Origin: Paramecium sonneborni
Taxonomy: Eukaryota; Ciliophora; Oligohymenophorea; Peniculida; Parameciidae
Direction: 5' to 3'
NCBI GenBank assembly: GCA_905182985.1
Contig: CAJJDN010000192.1
Span: 71,424-125,132 of the forward strand
Length of the DNA: 53,709 nt
In this document: positions 22,482 to 36,117 of the stretch, piece by piece
Layout of the letters: the number at the start of each line of letters is the position of its first letter
How positions within the stretch are numbered: position 1 is the stretch's first letter
Position numbers and translations under genes: made by a program
The notes under the pieces: generated by a model
The model's input: only the letters and a program-made list of their open reading frames with translations
Databases searched by the model: none
What the model was told of the DNA's origin: nothing

Positions 22482-25400
22482 ATGAAAACATAACAACAAA
22501 TTTTATGCGTGTTATTTCTAATTATCACATGCATATCAGCACATAAACCTTGTGGTTAATATTTAAATGATGAGATTGGATGTATCTCATCCACTTATGA
22601 AAAATGTAAAAAAATTTAAAAATTGATACAGGTTCCTGGAATGATTTTTTAAGTGCTTGTTAAGCAACAGATTCAAACAATATTGGATGCTCTTCCACAT
22701 TGAATAGATTGGCATGTATTAATTAGTTGTAATATCCTAATTAAGATTGGGCTTATTGTAAGAGTTATAATAAAAGTGATAGGTCGATTTTCTGGATATT
22801 GTCGTGAAATCATCAGTTCAACATCATGTTCCTCATCCCTTTCAAAGCCAGCGTGCTTGGCTGTTGTTGGAAAATCATGTTAATGGCAAGGCCTTTGTTT
22901 AGACATGACAGCTTAATAATTTTCTGAATCATTAGCAAAAGCATAAAATGACCCTTCTTTTATGAACTTAGTAAATATATCTGTCTGTCAATCTATCACT
23001 ACACTATCAGTTGTTCATTAGTCTAGTGCTTTCACATTTATAGTTTAACTTATAGATAAATATGGATCAGATCCCTTAATATTGAGTAAATATAAAGCCA
23101 TGTTGGCTATTCCAGGCTGTCTTGAGGTAGATTCTAATCTACTCAATATGCTAGGTTGTTCTGCAGCTGGATTGAATTCTGCTGCTTGTAAAAATATCAC
23201 TACACCAGGTGCTAAATGTAAATTTTTAAATGGGTAATGTGTTAATGTATCTGATTTTTCTAATCTTATGTGTCAAGATATCATTAATAAAGAAGCTTGT
23301 CTGAATGTTATTAATATCAAATAACCATGTTTTTGGAACAATGGATGTTAATTATATACTGGAAAAGCTGATTGTAATATTAAAATTCAACCTGTCTCTC
23401 CTTCATTTTGTGCTGCAATTAATTATGTTGACAAAAGTGGGTAGGATTAAGAATGTTTCTATTATAAAAAGAAATAAAAATGTAGTGAATTATGTAGATC
23501 AAAAGCACTTTAATAAGCAACAAGTTAAAAAAGTTGCAATTCTTCAAGTTTTAATTGTGTTTATTCAAATAATCAATGCATTTTTAAAGGAGTTAAAACA
23601 TAATGTGGATTATTAGGATAAAATTAATATTCATGTATGAATGTCAAAGAAAATTGTTAATTTGTAAATGGAATTTGCAAATAAATAGCTGATTTATCAA
23701 CAGTGAAATGCGGAGATAATTTAAATTAATAAGCTTGTCAAAATATCGTAGCAGTTGGTTAGGTTTGTAGATTTGAAGAAAAAGAAAAAAAATGTTCAGT
23801 TTTGAAATTGGATTTTTATGAAACCTGTGAGAATTTAAAATTTGTGAATGAGAATGCATGTAGGAGAATAACAGATTCAGCTTGTTATTGGTTGAATGGA
23901 AACTGTTTAGTGCCTATAGCTAAAGTAAGTTGCACAACAAGAGGATTGAATAGAATAGGTTGTCTATAAAGTAAAATGGGACCTTGTTAGTGGAGTAAAG
24001 AAGCAGGAGTATGTTAAAATGTTAATATTATTGAAAATTAAACAAATTGTGAATCATTGAAATTGGTCAATGAATATGCTTGTAGGATGGTGTAATATAA
24101 GAGTAATGGAATAGAAGAACATTGTAAATATAATTCAATAAATTATTCTTGTGAAAAATTCGAAAAAGAAGTTGCCCCTAAGGCTTCTTATTAAATAAAT
24201 TGTGCCACAGAAGGAATAAATAGAAGAGGATGTTTAGATGTTGCAGATCCAACAGCAGCCTGTCGATGGACAAGTTAAGGATGTACAACGCTAACTTCTG
24301 TTACAGCTGCTTGTTCAGGGCTTGTTAATGTAACAGCCAAAGCTTGTGCTTTAGTTACTGGAGAAGCATGTACATATGATTAAGTTTAAACAAAATGCAC
24401 AACAAGTGTAACAAAGATAGTTGAAAACTGTGAAGTTAATGTTCTAAATGGAAATGCATGTGCATTTATTGAGCCAAAGTCAACAGCTAACTAAAAATGT
24501 TATTTTGATTCAACTAATTTATAATGCAATTCTGCTGATCCATCTAAATTGAATTCATTATATTGCAGTAAATCTTTTCCAAATAAATTTACTTGTCAAT
24601 AAATTACTACCCCAGGACAAAGATGTTAATGGAATACTTTAAAAAGATTATGTGAAGATGTTAAAATGCCAACATACTATTCATGTGAAGACTTATCAGA
24701 AGTTAATGATAATACTTGTGTTGGATTTGAAAATGATGTTGAGTATTCTATAGATGAGGACTCATTCTGCACCAAACCCTAAAATTCAGATCCTTAAAAT
24801 AAATGTGTTAAATATATTTTTCAAGATGGACATCAAACTGATTGTTTTTAAGGAAGGTATCCTAACTTACATGCTTGTGTTGCAAAAACTCAAGGATAAA
24901 ATTGCTACTTTAATACTACTACATTTTAATGTTTGAAATTGGAAGAATCAAATAAAGCTAAAATTCTTGATTAAATCTTGTGCAAATAAGCAAATGAAGT
25001 TTTATGCCCACTAGTTACAACAAATGATTAAAATTGTTTTTGGGATCTAAATGAAAAAAAATGCTACAATCCAAATAAATGTATTGAAGCTTCAAACGCA
25101 GATGATTGCAAAAATAGAGCATAACCTTGTATTTTCTTTAATAATAAATGTATTTTAATAAAAAGTGAAAATGCAATCGATTATAAATGTGCTGATGCAA
25201 ATAATAATGAGAAAGCATGTTACAAAGTTGCTGGAGAATCTTGTTAATATGTAGATAATTAGTGCACTCCTTTAACTTAAGATATTGAAAATGATACTTG
25301 TGCTACATATACATAGAAGATAAATGCAGTTGCTTGTGCTAAAATAACAAAAAATGATGTGTAATGCAAATATAATAAAGAAACTAAAAATTGTGTAAAT

Positions 25401-28400
25401 GAAGTATCAGTGTATGCAGAATGTAATTTAGGTTAAAATTAACAGAATTGCTTGCAAGAGAATAGTTGTTATTTCGTTTAAGAGGATGATCCTTTTGATA
25501 AATTTGTTTATTTATGCAAAAAGATTGATAGTCCTTGCTAAAATGCCACCACTAGCGAGGATTGTATGAAAGTTGAATATTGGTGTATATGGGATAAAAC
25601 TGAAAATAAATGTTTAATTGCTCCAGATAATGATTGTTTAAATTATAATAATACAAATTATGAATATAGTACCTATACTTGTGGAATTGTATATGCAAGC
25701 GTTGAAAATAAAATTTGTGCATAAAATGAAACAACAAAATTATGCGAAGAAATTGTAGCTGTAAGTTGTAAATCAACTACAGATGAAACCGATTGTAAAA
25801 ATGTAAAAGCTGATTGCAAATATGAGAAAAGTAAATGTGTCTAGAATCTTGTTAAAGCAAAGGTATGTAAAGAAAACTTCACTCAATATGCTTGTTTGAC
25901 TGGTTCCCTTTTTTGTTAATGGGATATGAAGAGCAGCGAATGCAAAGATTATGATTTTGAAACATATATTCAATGCGTTTCAGAAAAGATTCCAGAATCA
26001 GAAGTTGGAGCTATAATTGCAATGGAGCTTTGTTATTGGTATGGTTGTTATTTGAATAAAGAAACACTAAAATGTACTTATGATACAAGTATACCTACAG
26101 AATGTAGTAATGCAGTTTCACCATTTGGGTGCAAGTCTCTTCCAGATGAAAAATATTGTTATTGGGATGTTGATTCAGTTTGTAAATAATTAACTGATCT
26201 TTCAAAAGCTAAAGATCTCACACTCAAATAAGTAGCTAACTCTTAAAAAACATTATGTTTATCCCCTTAAAATGAAGGAGAGTTAACTGAATGGTGGCAA
26301 GGGGAATGTTGTTCAGTTGATTCAAATGCATCTAAGTGTGAAGATGATATCAATATAAGAGCTTGTGAAGCTGTATTAAATGACAGTCCAATTTAATTGT
26401 GTATTTATAAGGATAATAAATGCTAATATGCAGATCCTAAAATAACACTTTGCACAGAGACAATAAATGTGTTTACTTGTGTTGCTATTACAACAACTGG
26501 ATAATTCTGTGTTTGGTTAGGATAAAAATGTTCTGCATTACAGGATGATGGATTTCCTATTGGTAAATATTCAAATGTTAATTCAAATACATGTACTAAG
26601 ACATATACAATTGATGGACAACCAAATTCTAAAATTAGTAATCCTATAGGAGTTAAATTTGGAATAGATGGTTGCATTCCGTCTGATCCAGAAGTTGATA
26701 CATGTGATACTCAAGGGTTGAATTATTATGGATGTTTATAAACAAAGGCTGGAGCATGCACTTGGAATGGATCTAAATGTGTTTAATTTACTTAATATGA
26801 TGGTAAAACCAAGTGTGAAAATTTTCAAAAAGTTTCAGCTGGTGTTTGTGAATCAGTGCCATCTTTAAAATGTACTTGGAGTGATAATAATTGTGTTGAT
26901 GCTACAAACAATTAACTTTGCACTGATAGTTTGAGTTAATAAGCTTGTGTTTCATAAATATTAAACTCATGCTAATGGCTGAATAATAAATGCATATCTT
27001 AAGATATCATAGTAGGTGTCACTTCTTGTGGATATTCAAACTCTTTTTCAACAGCTGAATATTCTTCAGTTTTAAGTTGTTAATAAATTTCATATGGAGG
27101 ATAACCTTGCAGACATACAGGAAAAGGATGCACCACTTAGATAGATCTTTTAACTTCTAAATGTAATAGTCCAGGACTAAATAGCATAGCTTGTACAATG
27201 ATCAAATTAGAAAAATGCATATATTTGAATGGTTAATGCTAAGTTTATGAACCTACATCATCTTAATGTCGGTAATTAGTTAATGTTTCACCTTAAATTT
27301 GTGCAGATTTATCAGAATCTACCTAACTTTGCAAGTTTAGTTAATTAAATAACAGATGTGTATCTGTCTATAACTATGATTTATGTTCTAGTTCAGGAAT
27401 AAATGAATTTGGATGTAATTCTATTGGTGTATGCAAATGGCACAAAGACTAGAAATATTGTACATGCTCATCCATCTTATCAGGTGTTAAATTTTGTGCA
27501 GATTATGATTATTCAAATTGCAAAGGACAAATGTAATTATGTTTGTGGGATGAAACATCTCAAAGATGTAGAGCTAAAATTTGTTCTGATCTATCAACTT
27601 CATCTTGTACTAATGTTACTATGAATAGTCAAAATTGTTATGTGACTAACAAAAACACTTGTCGTGGAGCTAAATCATGTGATGAAGTTAGAAATGTAGA
27701 TGATTGCACAAAACTTTCAATAAATGGACAATAATGTTAACCACATGTTAATGATGTTTGTAGAACAAAACAATGCATGGATAATTTTACAGATGCTTTA
27801 TGTAATGGATCTTGTTATTGGACTGGTACTTATTGTGCATAAAGATTGTGTTAAACATTTACTAAAAAAGAATAATGTTCAGGAACCTATGAAGATGGTA
27901 CTTGTTTCTGGTTTAATGGATTATGTACTGGCTTAGATTCATGTTATTAATTAGAAATCTATTATGACACAACAGAGAATTTAAAAAAAGGTTGTGATGC
28001 TGCTGAAATCAAAGGTAATAAATGTTATTGGCAATTGGCTTATTAATTTGCTGATTATTATGAATGTTCTCATAATTAATGCAAGTATTTATTAGTAATA
28101 ATGTTAGACCTTTTGGATCAAGTAAAATTAATTGTGTAGGAACTGAAATTAACAATTTTGTTTGTATACTGTCTTAAGACTTCCAATGTTTGAGATGTGA
28201 AGATATTTTAGATAAATGCGATTGCTCAAAATATAGTGGTAATTGTTATTATAGTAATAATAAATGCAATTCTATTTAATGTTCTTAATATGTAGAGAAC
28301 TCTTGTGGTATTGATTAAATTAATATTTTTTTAGTTTTGTTTCCAGAAAAATGTATTTGGCATTCAGAATCAAAGATGTGTTTGATTATTTGTGCAAAAT

Positions 28401-28612
28401 TGAATTAAAAAGATTGTGAAGCTAGACAAACTTCCACATCTTAATGTTATTGGGATTAAAAATTAGAAAGATGCAATTCAGGAGTTCCTAGTAAGATTAT
28501 TATTGATACTGTTACTCCTCAAATCGAGGCTGCCAATATTACAATTACAACTTCATCTTAATATTCGCAACAACTATATTTGTTGATTATTGGAATATAT
28601 TTATTAGTTTGA
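22482..28612 (+). CDS. Cysteine-rich GPI-type surface antigen (immobilisation antigen family)
   Basis: 2,009 aa after four introns (22606-22631, 22758-22782, 28085-28107, 28308-28334). A signal peptide (MKTQQQILCVLFLIITCISA) precedes a very long run of Cys-containing repeats with Cys every ~8-20 residues (for example NRLACINQ, GCSAAGLNSAACKN, KCYFDSTNLQC). The C-terminus ends in a hydrophobic tail (YLLIIGIYLLV), as needed for GPI attachment. Paramecium surface antigens coat cell and cilia and are expressed one at a time. No near-identical central tandem repeats are seen, unlike some antigen types. Three introns end in TAG and the first in CAG. The spliced frame is intact, so the gene is probably functional; expression cannot be judged. 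Confidence 0.9.
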
Positions 28613-28656
28613 TAAATTATATGAATATTTTTATGTATATATTCCTGTAAACTAAA

Positions 28657-29018
28657 TCATTGTATTTAATTTAATTCAAAAGGCTTATTTTCGTGTTGTT
28701 GATTTTTCTTCTACCCCTTCTTTCTCTTCATCAATTGATGCCCTAATGGAGATTGAAGCTATTATAAATATTCATCTTACATCTTCTGAGATATACAAAT
28801 CATTTTAATATTATCCATCATCCTAAACTTATTATTCTAACTAATAAATTATGCATACATTCTGAATTTGGAGCTCCTCTCAATAATATTATTATGGCCT
28901 CAGCCAAATCAAGTTCTGTGTCACTCTTTGGATATTATTTTAAAAGATCATATATTCCTTAATGTTCTTCCAAAACAAACTCTCCTATTAAACTTTATTC
29001 TTACATTTTAGTGTACAT
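28657..29018 (-). CDS. Small acidic protein, unidentified
   Basis: About 106 aa with introns 28759-28780 and 28823-28841 (19 nt, very short). It reads MYTKMQEQSLIGEFVLEEHQ, then a segment with LDLAEAIIILLRGAPNSE, and a basic tail (QLMKRKKGQKKNQQHENKPF). The frame before the chosen ATG is also coding-like (EQIKFDHLTRE), and an ATG at about 29098 starts another coding-like stretch (MDHFEQPSAKLLYLINEMN), so an extra 5' exon may be missing. No family recognised. It converges on the surface antigen with 44 nt between the two stop codons. Confidence 0.5.
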
Positions 29019-29713
29019 TTCTCTAGTTAAGTGATCAAATTTAATCTATTCATTTCATTTATTAGATAAAGCAATTTCGCTGATGGCTATTCAAAATGGT
29101 CCATATTAAATATATTATTTATATTAATTATTTAAATATTATTATATTATTATTATAAACCCTTAAATTTGCCTAAAAAACATACATATTCTTAAAAAGG
29201 ATATTAGAATCAGTATTTATTTGTTAAAGTTTGCTTGACAAAAGATTAAGAGTAAGATTTGTCAAATTGATTTTGATAAAACTTTTGAATCTTTTATTAA
29301 TAAATATTTATTTATTAAATTTGATGTATTTAAAAATATTATTTTTCACTTAATTAATAGGAAAATGGAAAATTATCCATTTAAATTTAGAGGATTTAGA
29401 ATTCTTTATAAATCATAGTATTATCAATAAGACTTAATTATATTAAAAAAAATTAATATGGGAAAGATAAAAATGAAAAGTTGATATTCATGATAGATCC
29501 TGAAATAATAAACAAACACAAAGGAAAATTCAAATATAATAAATTGCTATTTTAATTTAAAACTAATAATAATAAATTAAAAGATTATGAATGGCTTTTA
29601 TTGTCTTTTCACAATATAAATTTTTAAATAACTAATAAAAAAATTGTTTATATTCTTATTAGTATAATGAATTTCTTTAAATAAATTTTAATCAAACATA
29701 ATTAAATATAAAA
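29019..29713. other. AT-rich intergenic region
   Basis: Nearly 700 nt with no convincing gene. It should contain divergent promoters for the small acidic protein and the Gln-rich protein. Confidence 0.5.
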
Positions 29714-32700
29714 ATGAAAACTTATGAATTTGAGTTGAATAATAAGAGGAATATTTAAAGAGAAGAACTCTTTATTTTGACGATTGTCGAAAGAGTCTTA
29801 GCAGGTTTCTTATCATCAATATCTTTTATTGATTAAGCTTAATTTTGTGAGTTGCTTACTAAGAAACAAAAAGATAAAAAAACTATTCAACCATTACATT
29901 TATAAATTTTTGGAACAATCAAGCGAAATTTGCTAAAAAACTAAACACCAATTAAAGATTTAAAAGTTAATTATGAAATCAGAACTTTCATTTCAAAATC
30001 AATAGATTCAAGAAAAAACTATTTATGTTTATCTAGCAAAAAAACTCAAAATAATAAAGAATAATAGACTACTGAAATAGAAAGTTCATTGTATGCATAA
30101 CCATAATCTGTAAAGAGTAGAAGATTTAGATTAGATAAAACAAGTAATTAAGAGGTTCAAAGATTACTTACTAATGCTAGTTATCAACAAAATGATTCAA
30201 CAACCACTCGAGTTATAAATCCCTTTTAACTAAACAGTCCTAATAGTACTTAAGCTGATCAATTTTTTAAGGACATTTCTTTATAAAAATAATTGACAAC
30301 TAGTGAAAGTAAGCTTAAGAATAGAAATTAGAAACCAACAATAAATATAGTAAGTTAAGATGGCGAAATAGAAAAGTAAGAAAATTATCCAAAGTAATTT
30401 GAAAGAAATTATAAAGATAAATAGATCAAAGCAAATAAAAGTTATGAAAATCCTGAATAAAAGCAGAATTAACCTTATTTAGAACCCTAATTACACTAAA
30501 ATAATTCCTAAACAAAAAATAGTTAATCAAAGATAGAAATTTTAGATTAAAATATAATTGGAGAGTCATTTAACCCTTAACATTCTTAAGCTCAAAGTTA
30601 TTCTAGGAAATAATCTTAAAATCTTCCAATGGGTAGTGACTCAAGTAAAATGGATCTTAAAGAGAAATTGTAAAAATACTATAGCAATGACGATGATTTC
30701 AGTTCATAAAGAAGACCTATGACTTAGAGTGATAGGTTGAAATAGATAACATATGGAACTAACACAGAATTACCCTTTTTAGATAAAGATCTTAAATCAA
30801 AATAATAGACCATCTAAAGTGCAAAATGTTTAGACAAAAATCAAGAATAAACTTACTTAAAGTAAAAAAAATAAGATAAAAACATAAAACAACATAAATC
30901 TGAATATCTTAAACAAGATGAAACAGATCTTAAGATTGAATAGAACAATCACTTAATAAGTCCAAAAGTTGATGAACAAAATAATAATTTACTTTCTCCG
31001 GCTTGTTCTTCTCGTACTTTACAATCAATGAAATCAACAAAAACTAGATAAATGAATTTACAATCCAATGAACAAAAAATACCAGACAGTTAATAATTCA
31101 GTTTAAAATATTAATAAAATAATGAATAAAAAAAAGCAGACTTTTAATAATATTAATAAAATTCAATATCGAAAGAAGAGTCTTAAGTATCATTATTAGA
31201 TTATTCATTGCACAAGTAAGATAATTTACATTCCCACTTGAATGCTAATAGACCAGCTACTTCTCATATAGAAACCAATAAAGAATAAGAATATCCATAA
31301 TTTTAAACACATGATAACATCGACTAATAATAATAGTATTAATAAATATAATTGATGCCATAAATAAGTATGACATCAATAATGCATGATGAAGAGCATT
31401 ATCCAAATATGAATCAATAATAATAAATTAATATTTAAGTAAATTAATGTGAACCTTAACAAAATACAAATAATGTCATAATTGAAGAATCAATAGAATG
31501 TTCTCCTATTTATAAAATGCCAAATCAATAACATGTTATGCCAACATTTAATAATTTAGGATTAGATAATTAAAAATAATAAACTAGCTCTTAACTTCAT
31601 TCTTAACAAAGATAATAAATATCTCCATCAGATAGAAATTATTCATCATATTCTCAAATTCCTTAACAATCAAATCAATTACAAATTAATTAAGGTTAAT
31701 CAAGAATGTTGATTCCTATTAATAATACATAAAATAGTACAAAAAATAATAAATCATCAAATAGATAAAAGTCTTAAGTGAGAGAATAATAATAGTAATA
31801 GCAAAGATCAGATGAAAGTTAACCTGAAAGTAAATTAACTATAGAATCATCATAAGGAGAGAGATCAAATAGATCAAAAGCAGTCAAAAACACAAAATAA
31901 CTCAAGTTACCTGTTGCAGCTGCTGCTTTGAATTTTGCTAGAAGGAAATCTTCAAATTAAAATTCTCCCCATGATGTAAAAATAAATTTAATTTATATTT
32001 TAGCCAAAAAAAGTTGAATAATAAGAAAAAGAAAGGTAAAGATAATTGGAATATCAAAAATAATTGGAGAAGATGAAGTACGAAAGAGAATTAATGGAAT
32101 AGTACTAAATTCCTGATAATATGCCATTATCATAAAAACGTGCTATCATAGAGTAATTAATTAATCAATTAGAATCTATTGCTGATTAAGATGTTAAATA
32201 TTAGATAATGTTATGTATTAATTAACTGTTATATGATTAGATAAATAGAGATAAGAATAAATTTAAAATGCAGCTAAACAAGATATAGTTTTTAATCGAA
32301 ATTTAGATAGTTGTTATGAAGAATTGAATCATCTCTAAGAATAGAAATTGAAATCATTAGGAAAAGATGATACAAATAAAGTTTAGTTTTTGAAATTTGA
32401 AGATTAAGTTTAAACATCCTTTCCAGGTTAATAAAAGGCTTTTTCTTAAGATATAAATTCTCCAATGAAAAAGAATTTAAAATTTTTAAGTAAATTGGAT
32501 CCAGTGTAGATAGAAAATTAAATGAATCGAATTAAAGAATTTAAGTAAGAAACAGAGATGTTAAAATTTTTCTCATCTTTCAACTCTTAATATGATAAGG
32601 AAGTAATATTTAATATAATTTAAAGGTTAATTAATGTGATCTTGATTATCCAACAGAAAGGGATAGGTAATATTCAATTGATTACTAAAGAGGAATATTG

Positions 32701-32844
32701 CCTAAAATTACATATAAGAGAAAAAAAACTTAGAAATAAAGCACTAAATTGATTGTAAGTACTTTTAAAGTAGATCCTATGAAATTAGACTTGGTCTTAC
32801 AAACAACCGATAAAATAAAAATGGTTGGCTAATATTTACTCTGA
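29714..32844 (+). CDS. Very Gln-rich, mostly disordered protein with C-terminal helical region
   Basis: 1,017 aa after introns 31976-32003, 32215-32240 and 32603-32625 (the last ends AAG). The first ~110 residues look folded (REELFILTIVERVLAGFLSS, FGTIKRNLLKNQ). Residues ~120-750 are Gln/Asn/Ser-rich with repeated TAA/TAG blocks (for example consecutive TAA TAA TAA TAG near 31325). The C-terminal third is charged and coiled-coil-like (KKVEQQEKERQRQLEYQKQ) and ends KVDPMKLDLVLQTTDKIKM. No catalytic domain seen. Composition suggests a scaffold or condensate-forming protein, but this is inference. The reassigned codons would look like dozens of stops under the standard code. Confidence 0.8.
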
Positions 32845-33032
32845 TTAAAATTGTCTCTACATATAAATTATAATATTATTGAAATAACTATAAAATTTTA
32901 TATTTTCTTTCTCAGAAAGCTTATTTAATAATATATTGGGTTCATTAGATATTTATAATACTAAGAAAAGTATTACAAAATAGTTTATATGAATAAATTG
33001 AAAGCTTAACATTTATTCAATCTAAAAATAAA

Positions 33033-34230
33033 ATGAGAAATTTGAAATATCTTTTTGTTCCTTTTTTTTGTAAACCTTCATTGCTTAAATTATCAACTCA
33101 CAGTCAAGATGAATCATACACAAAAGTGTATGCTAATTAAAAAAAATATAAGATTGAGTATTACTAATCATAATAATTTTGAAAAGACCCTAAACTATAG
33201 TATTTAGCGGAAATTCTAATAGTAAATTGGCAAATGAGGTTGCTAAATGTTTAGGTATAACACTTGGAAATGTTGTACTGGAGAGATATGCAGATGGAGA
33301 ATGCAATATATAAGTTGTGTTATTTTAATGGTTAGGTTTTAGAAAATGTAAGAGGAAGGAATGCTTTTATAATTCAATCAACATGTCCTCCTGTGAATGA
33401 AAATTTAGTTGAATTATTTTTGTTTATAAGTGCCTTGAGAAGGGCATCTGTAAAATCAATAACAGTTATTGTTCCTTATTATGGATATTCGAGGTAAGAC
33501 CACAAACTAGTTAAAACTTAATCAATTGCAGCAGCAGATATTGCAAGAATGTTAGAATAAATTGGAATTGATCATCTAGTTTCTATTGATCTTCATAGAG
33601 GACAGCTTTAAGGGGCTTTTTCAACCGATGTTCCTGTAGATAATCTTTGTCCATATATAACACTTATTTATGAACTTAATAATCATCCATTAAAATTAAG
33701 TCCTCCAAATGAATTGACTTTAGTTTCTCCTGATTTTAATGGTATCTCAAGAGTTAAGAAAGTTCAAGATGAACTAAAATTTGCATTCCCTAATTTTAAG
33801 ACAAGTAAAAATCATTTTAATATCTTTAAAAGAAATGGCTATGATATATAAATCGAAGGATCCAGTTGCTGAAAAAGAAATAAGTCTAGTTGGAGATGTA
33901 AATGGAAAAAATTGTTTGATTATTGATGATATTGTAGATTCAGGAACAACTCTTAGAAACGCAGCTGATATTTTAAAAAGAGAAGGAGCTAAATCAGTTA
34001 TGGCTTATGCAACTCATCCAGTGTTATCAGAAAAAGCAGTCCTCACAATTGCAATATCAAATTTATCCAAAATTTTTATAACGGATACCATACAAGTTAA
34101 AGAATTAGATAAATTAATTTTACAAGATAAGTTGACTGTTTTAAGTGTTGCACCATTATTAGCTGAAACTATTTACAGACTTCAAAGAAAGGAGAGTTTA
34201 CATGAACTATTAAGTTAAAATAAACTTTGA
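33033..34230 (+). CDS. Ribose-phosphate pyrophosphokinase (PRPP synthetase)
   Basis: 372 aa after introns 33158-33186, 33314-33335 and 33805-33832. The enzyme makes PRPP from ribose 5-phosphate and ATP for nucleotide and amino-acid synthesis. Motifs: [64 protein letters not shown], and the PRPP loop [15 protein letters not shown]. The N-terminus ([20 protein letters not shown]) extends ~40 residues beyond cytosolic homologues and has basic and hydrophobic residues, so organelle targeting is possible. Introns 1 and 3 end in AAG. The original start of the 145-codon standard-code frame at 33781 lies just before intron 3 and is not a real start. Confidence 0.95.
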
Positions 34231-34239
34231 GCTTTAAAT

Positions 34240-35888
34240 TCAAATTTATTATTTATCTAAACATTTTATTAATTCTGATTTTGCAATCTCAAGTAATTAT
34301 TTCACTTCATTTACAGATTTATCAGTATTAAATCTCTAAATACACATAATTCCTTGATTTAATGCTTTAAGTATTATTTATGCTTAATTAATCTAAACTT
34401 CAATGATTTCTGGTTATTTCAAATTAGTGGCTTCTAACAATCTAATTTATAATTATCTTTACTTATTATTTTCTTCAGGGATTTCCTGATTCTTAACATT
34501 ATAAAACATTTTTGGAGACTAACTGACATCTCTACTCCCGAGAAATGTAATCAAAAATTAATCTTAAAGTAAGGCTTATTCAGGATTAGCAGATTATAAG
34601 ACACCTTTTATGCTAAAAGCTGCTTATATCAATTATGCTAAACTTTCAACTGGAGGATATTTTAGAAATCTTTTTAAACATGCATTTGGATCATCCTTCT
34701 CAAGTACTAGAAATTAACAGCAATCCACTACTTTAATTTCGAACATAAACAAACATCGCAATAACAATACAATCAACCAATATAAACCATGTTTTATCTT
34801 CAGTGAGGTAATAGTCATAAAAAATGGCATCCCAAACTTTTAAGGAATCTTCAACATGAAACTCTCTTGTAAACATACATCTTCATCAATATTATATTTA
34901 ATACCTAATCCATCTAACTAAAAATACAGAAAGTTCGACATCCTAAACTTTTAAATGCTTGAATAAAGTCACATCTATTATTTTCAAATATTAATCATAT
35001 ATTTTTTAGATTCTGCTTTATATTATAAGTTGCTGTTTCTTCTGACTCTCTGGAGTATGTTTAAACATATCAACATGAGCATTCATTATTTATTCAAACA
35101 ATTAAAAGATGTCTTCCTCTGCAAATTTTGTATCATAAAATATTGCAATTTCCTTCTTATCTTCACTATCTTCCAAATGATTGAATCCTTAAGCTTCTGT
35201 AAAATAAACATCAATCACATTTGCTGCCAATTCATTCATACCTTATCGATATGAAATTGTAGGGTTCTTTACACTCCATATAAATAATATATTAGACAAT
35301 AAATTTTTAATCTTTAAACTTTAAAACAACTATTTGTCTTAATGGGTTCGATCAACATCCTTTTTTATCTCACTTTTTAAGTGATTAATCTCGAAAAAGT
35401 TATTCCAAACCTTTAATTATAAAATTTATTTACATTTGGTTTTGGCTATTCTTATTAATTTTATAATAAAGGATTTCTGATATTTCTTTTGGATTCTTTC
35501 TTTGTTTCAGCTTATAAATATTACTTGCTTAAATTTTAATAATCTGATCTATTCTGATTTAACTTGTTGATTTTCTATTCTAGTGAATCATTTATTTTTA
35601 AAATCCCTAAAAACAATCTCCATATGCTAAATCTTAATTTCATTGAACTCAAATGACAATTTAAAATCAGTTCCTATAAATCATTAATGTTTAAATTTTC
35701 ATTCAAAATGAGCTTTTTAAAATTGTTTAGATCGAATGATGGTGTAATATCAGGTCTAATTAAACATTAGATATTTCTTACATATTACATGAATAATTTG
35801 ATAAATCTAAATTAATTTAACCTTTTTTATAGTTCCTAGCTCCACTTATAAGTAGATCATCATCATCTTCTACAATATTATTGTTCAT
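34240..35888 (-). CDS. TBC-domain Rab GTPase-activating protein (TBC1D5/TBC1D13-like)
   Basis: 516 aa after introns 34707-34731, 34881-34904, 35411-35433 and 35756-35781. After an acidic start (MNNNIVEDDDDLLISGARNY) the TBC domain runs from MKLRFSIWRLFLGILKIN, through IKKDVDRTHQD with the catalytic Arg finger, to PTISYRQGMNELAANVID with the Gln finger, then EFHVEDSLKVWDAIFYDY and WFILVDCIVIAMFVYVR. Both catalytic residues are kept, so it should activate Rab GTP hydrolysis in membrane traffic. The Gln finger is encoded by TAA. Its stop lies 9 nt from the stop of the convergent PRPP synthetase gene. Two introns (23 and 24 nt) end in AAG. Confidence 0.9.
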
Positions 35889-36117
35889 TATTTAAAATTA
35901 ATAATAGCATGAAATGTGTTAAAATATTATATATTATGAATTTTATACTACTTTAACTAGACAAGTCAATTAAACAAATAATCTAAATTTTTAATTAAAA
36001 CAAAGAGATGTGCTATCAGTTATTATAAAAATTATGACTTCTATTATCGATGATACAACCAATATTTATATTGATTCTCTTAAATTTTATCTACTTTTGA
36101 ATTTTTGTTTTGGTACA

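Noticed and set aside
22482..28612. Tandem repeat array within the surface antigen
   Set aside because: Cys motifs recur but no near-identical DNA repeat units could be seen by eye.
33781..34218. Separate 145-codon phosphoribosyltransferase gene starting at 33781
   Set aside because: It is the last exon of PRPP synthetase plus intron sequence read in frame; the upstream exons carry the rest of the enzyme.
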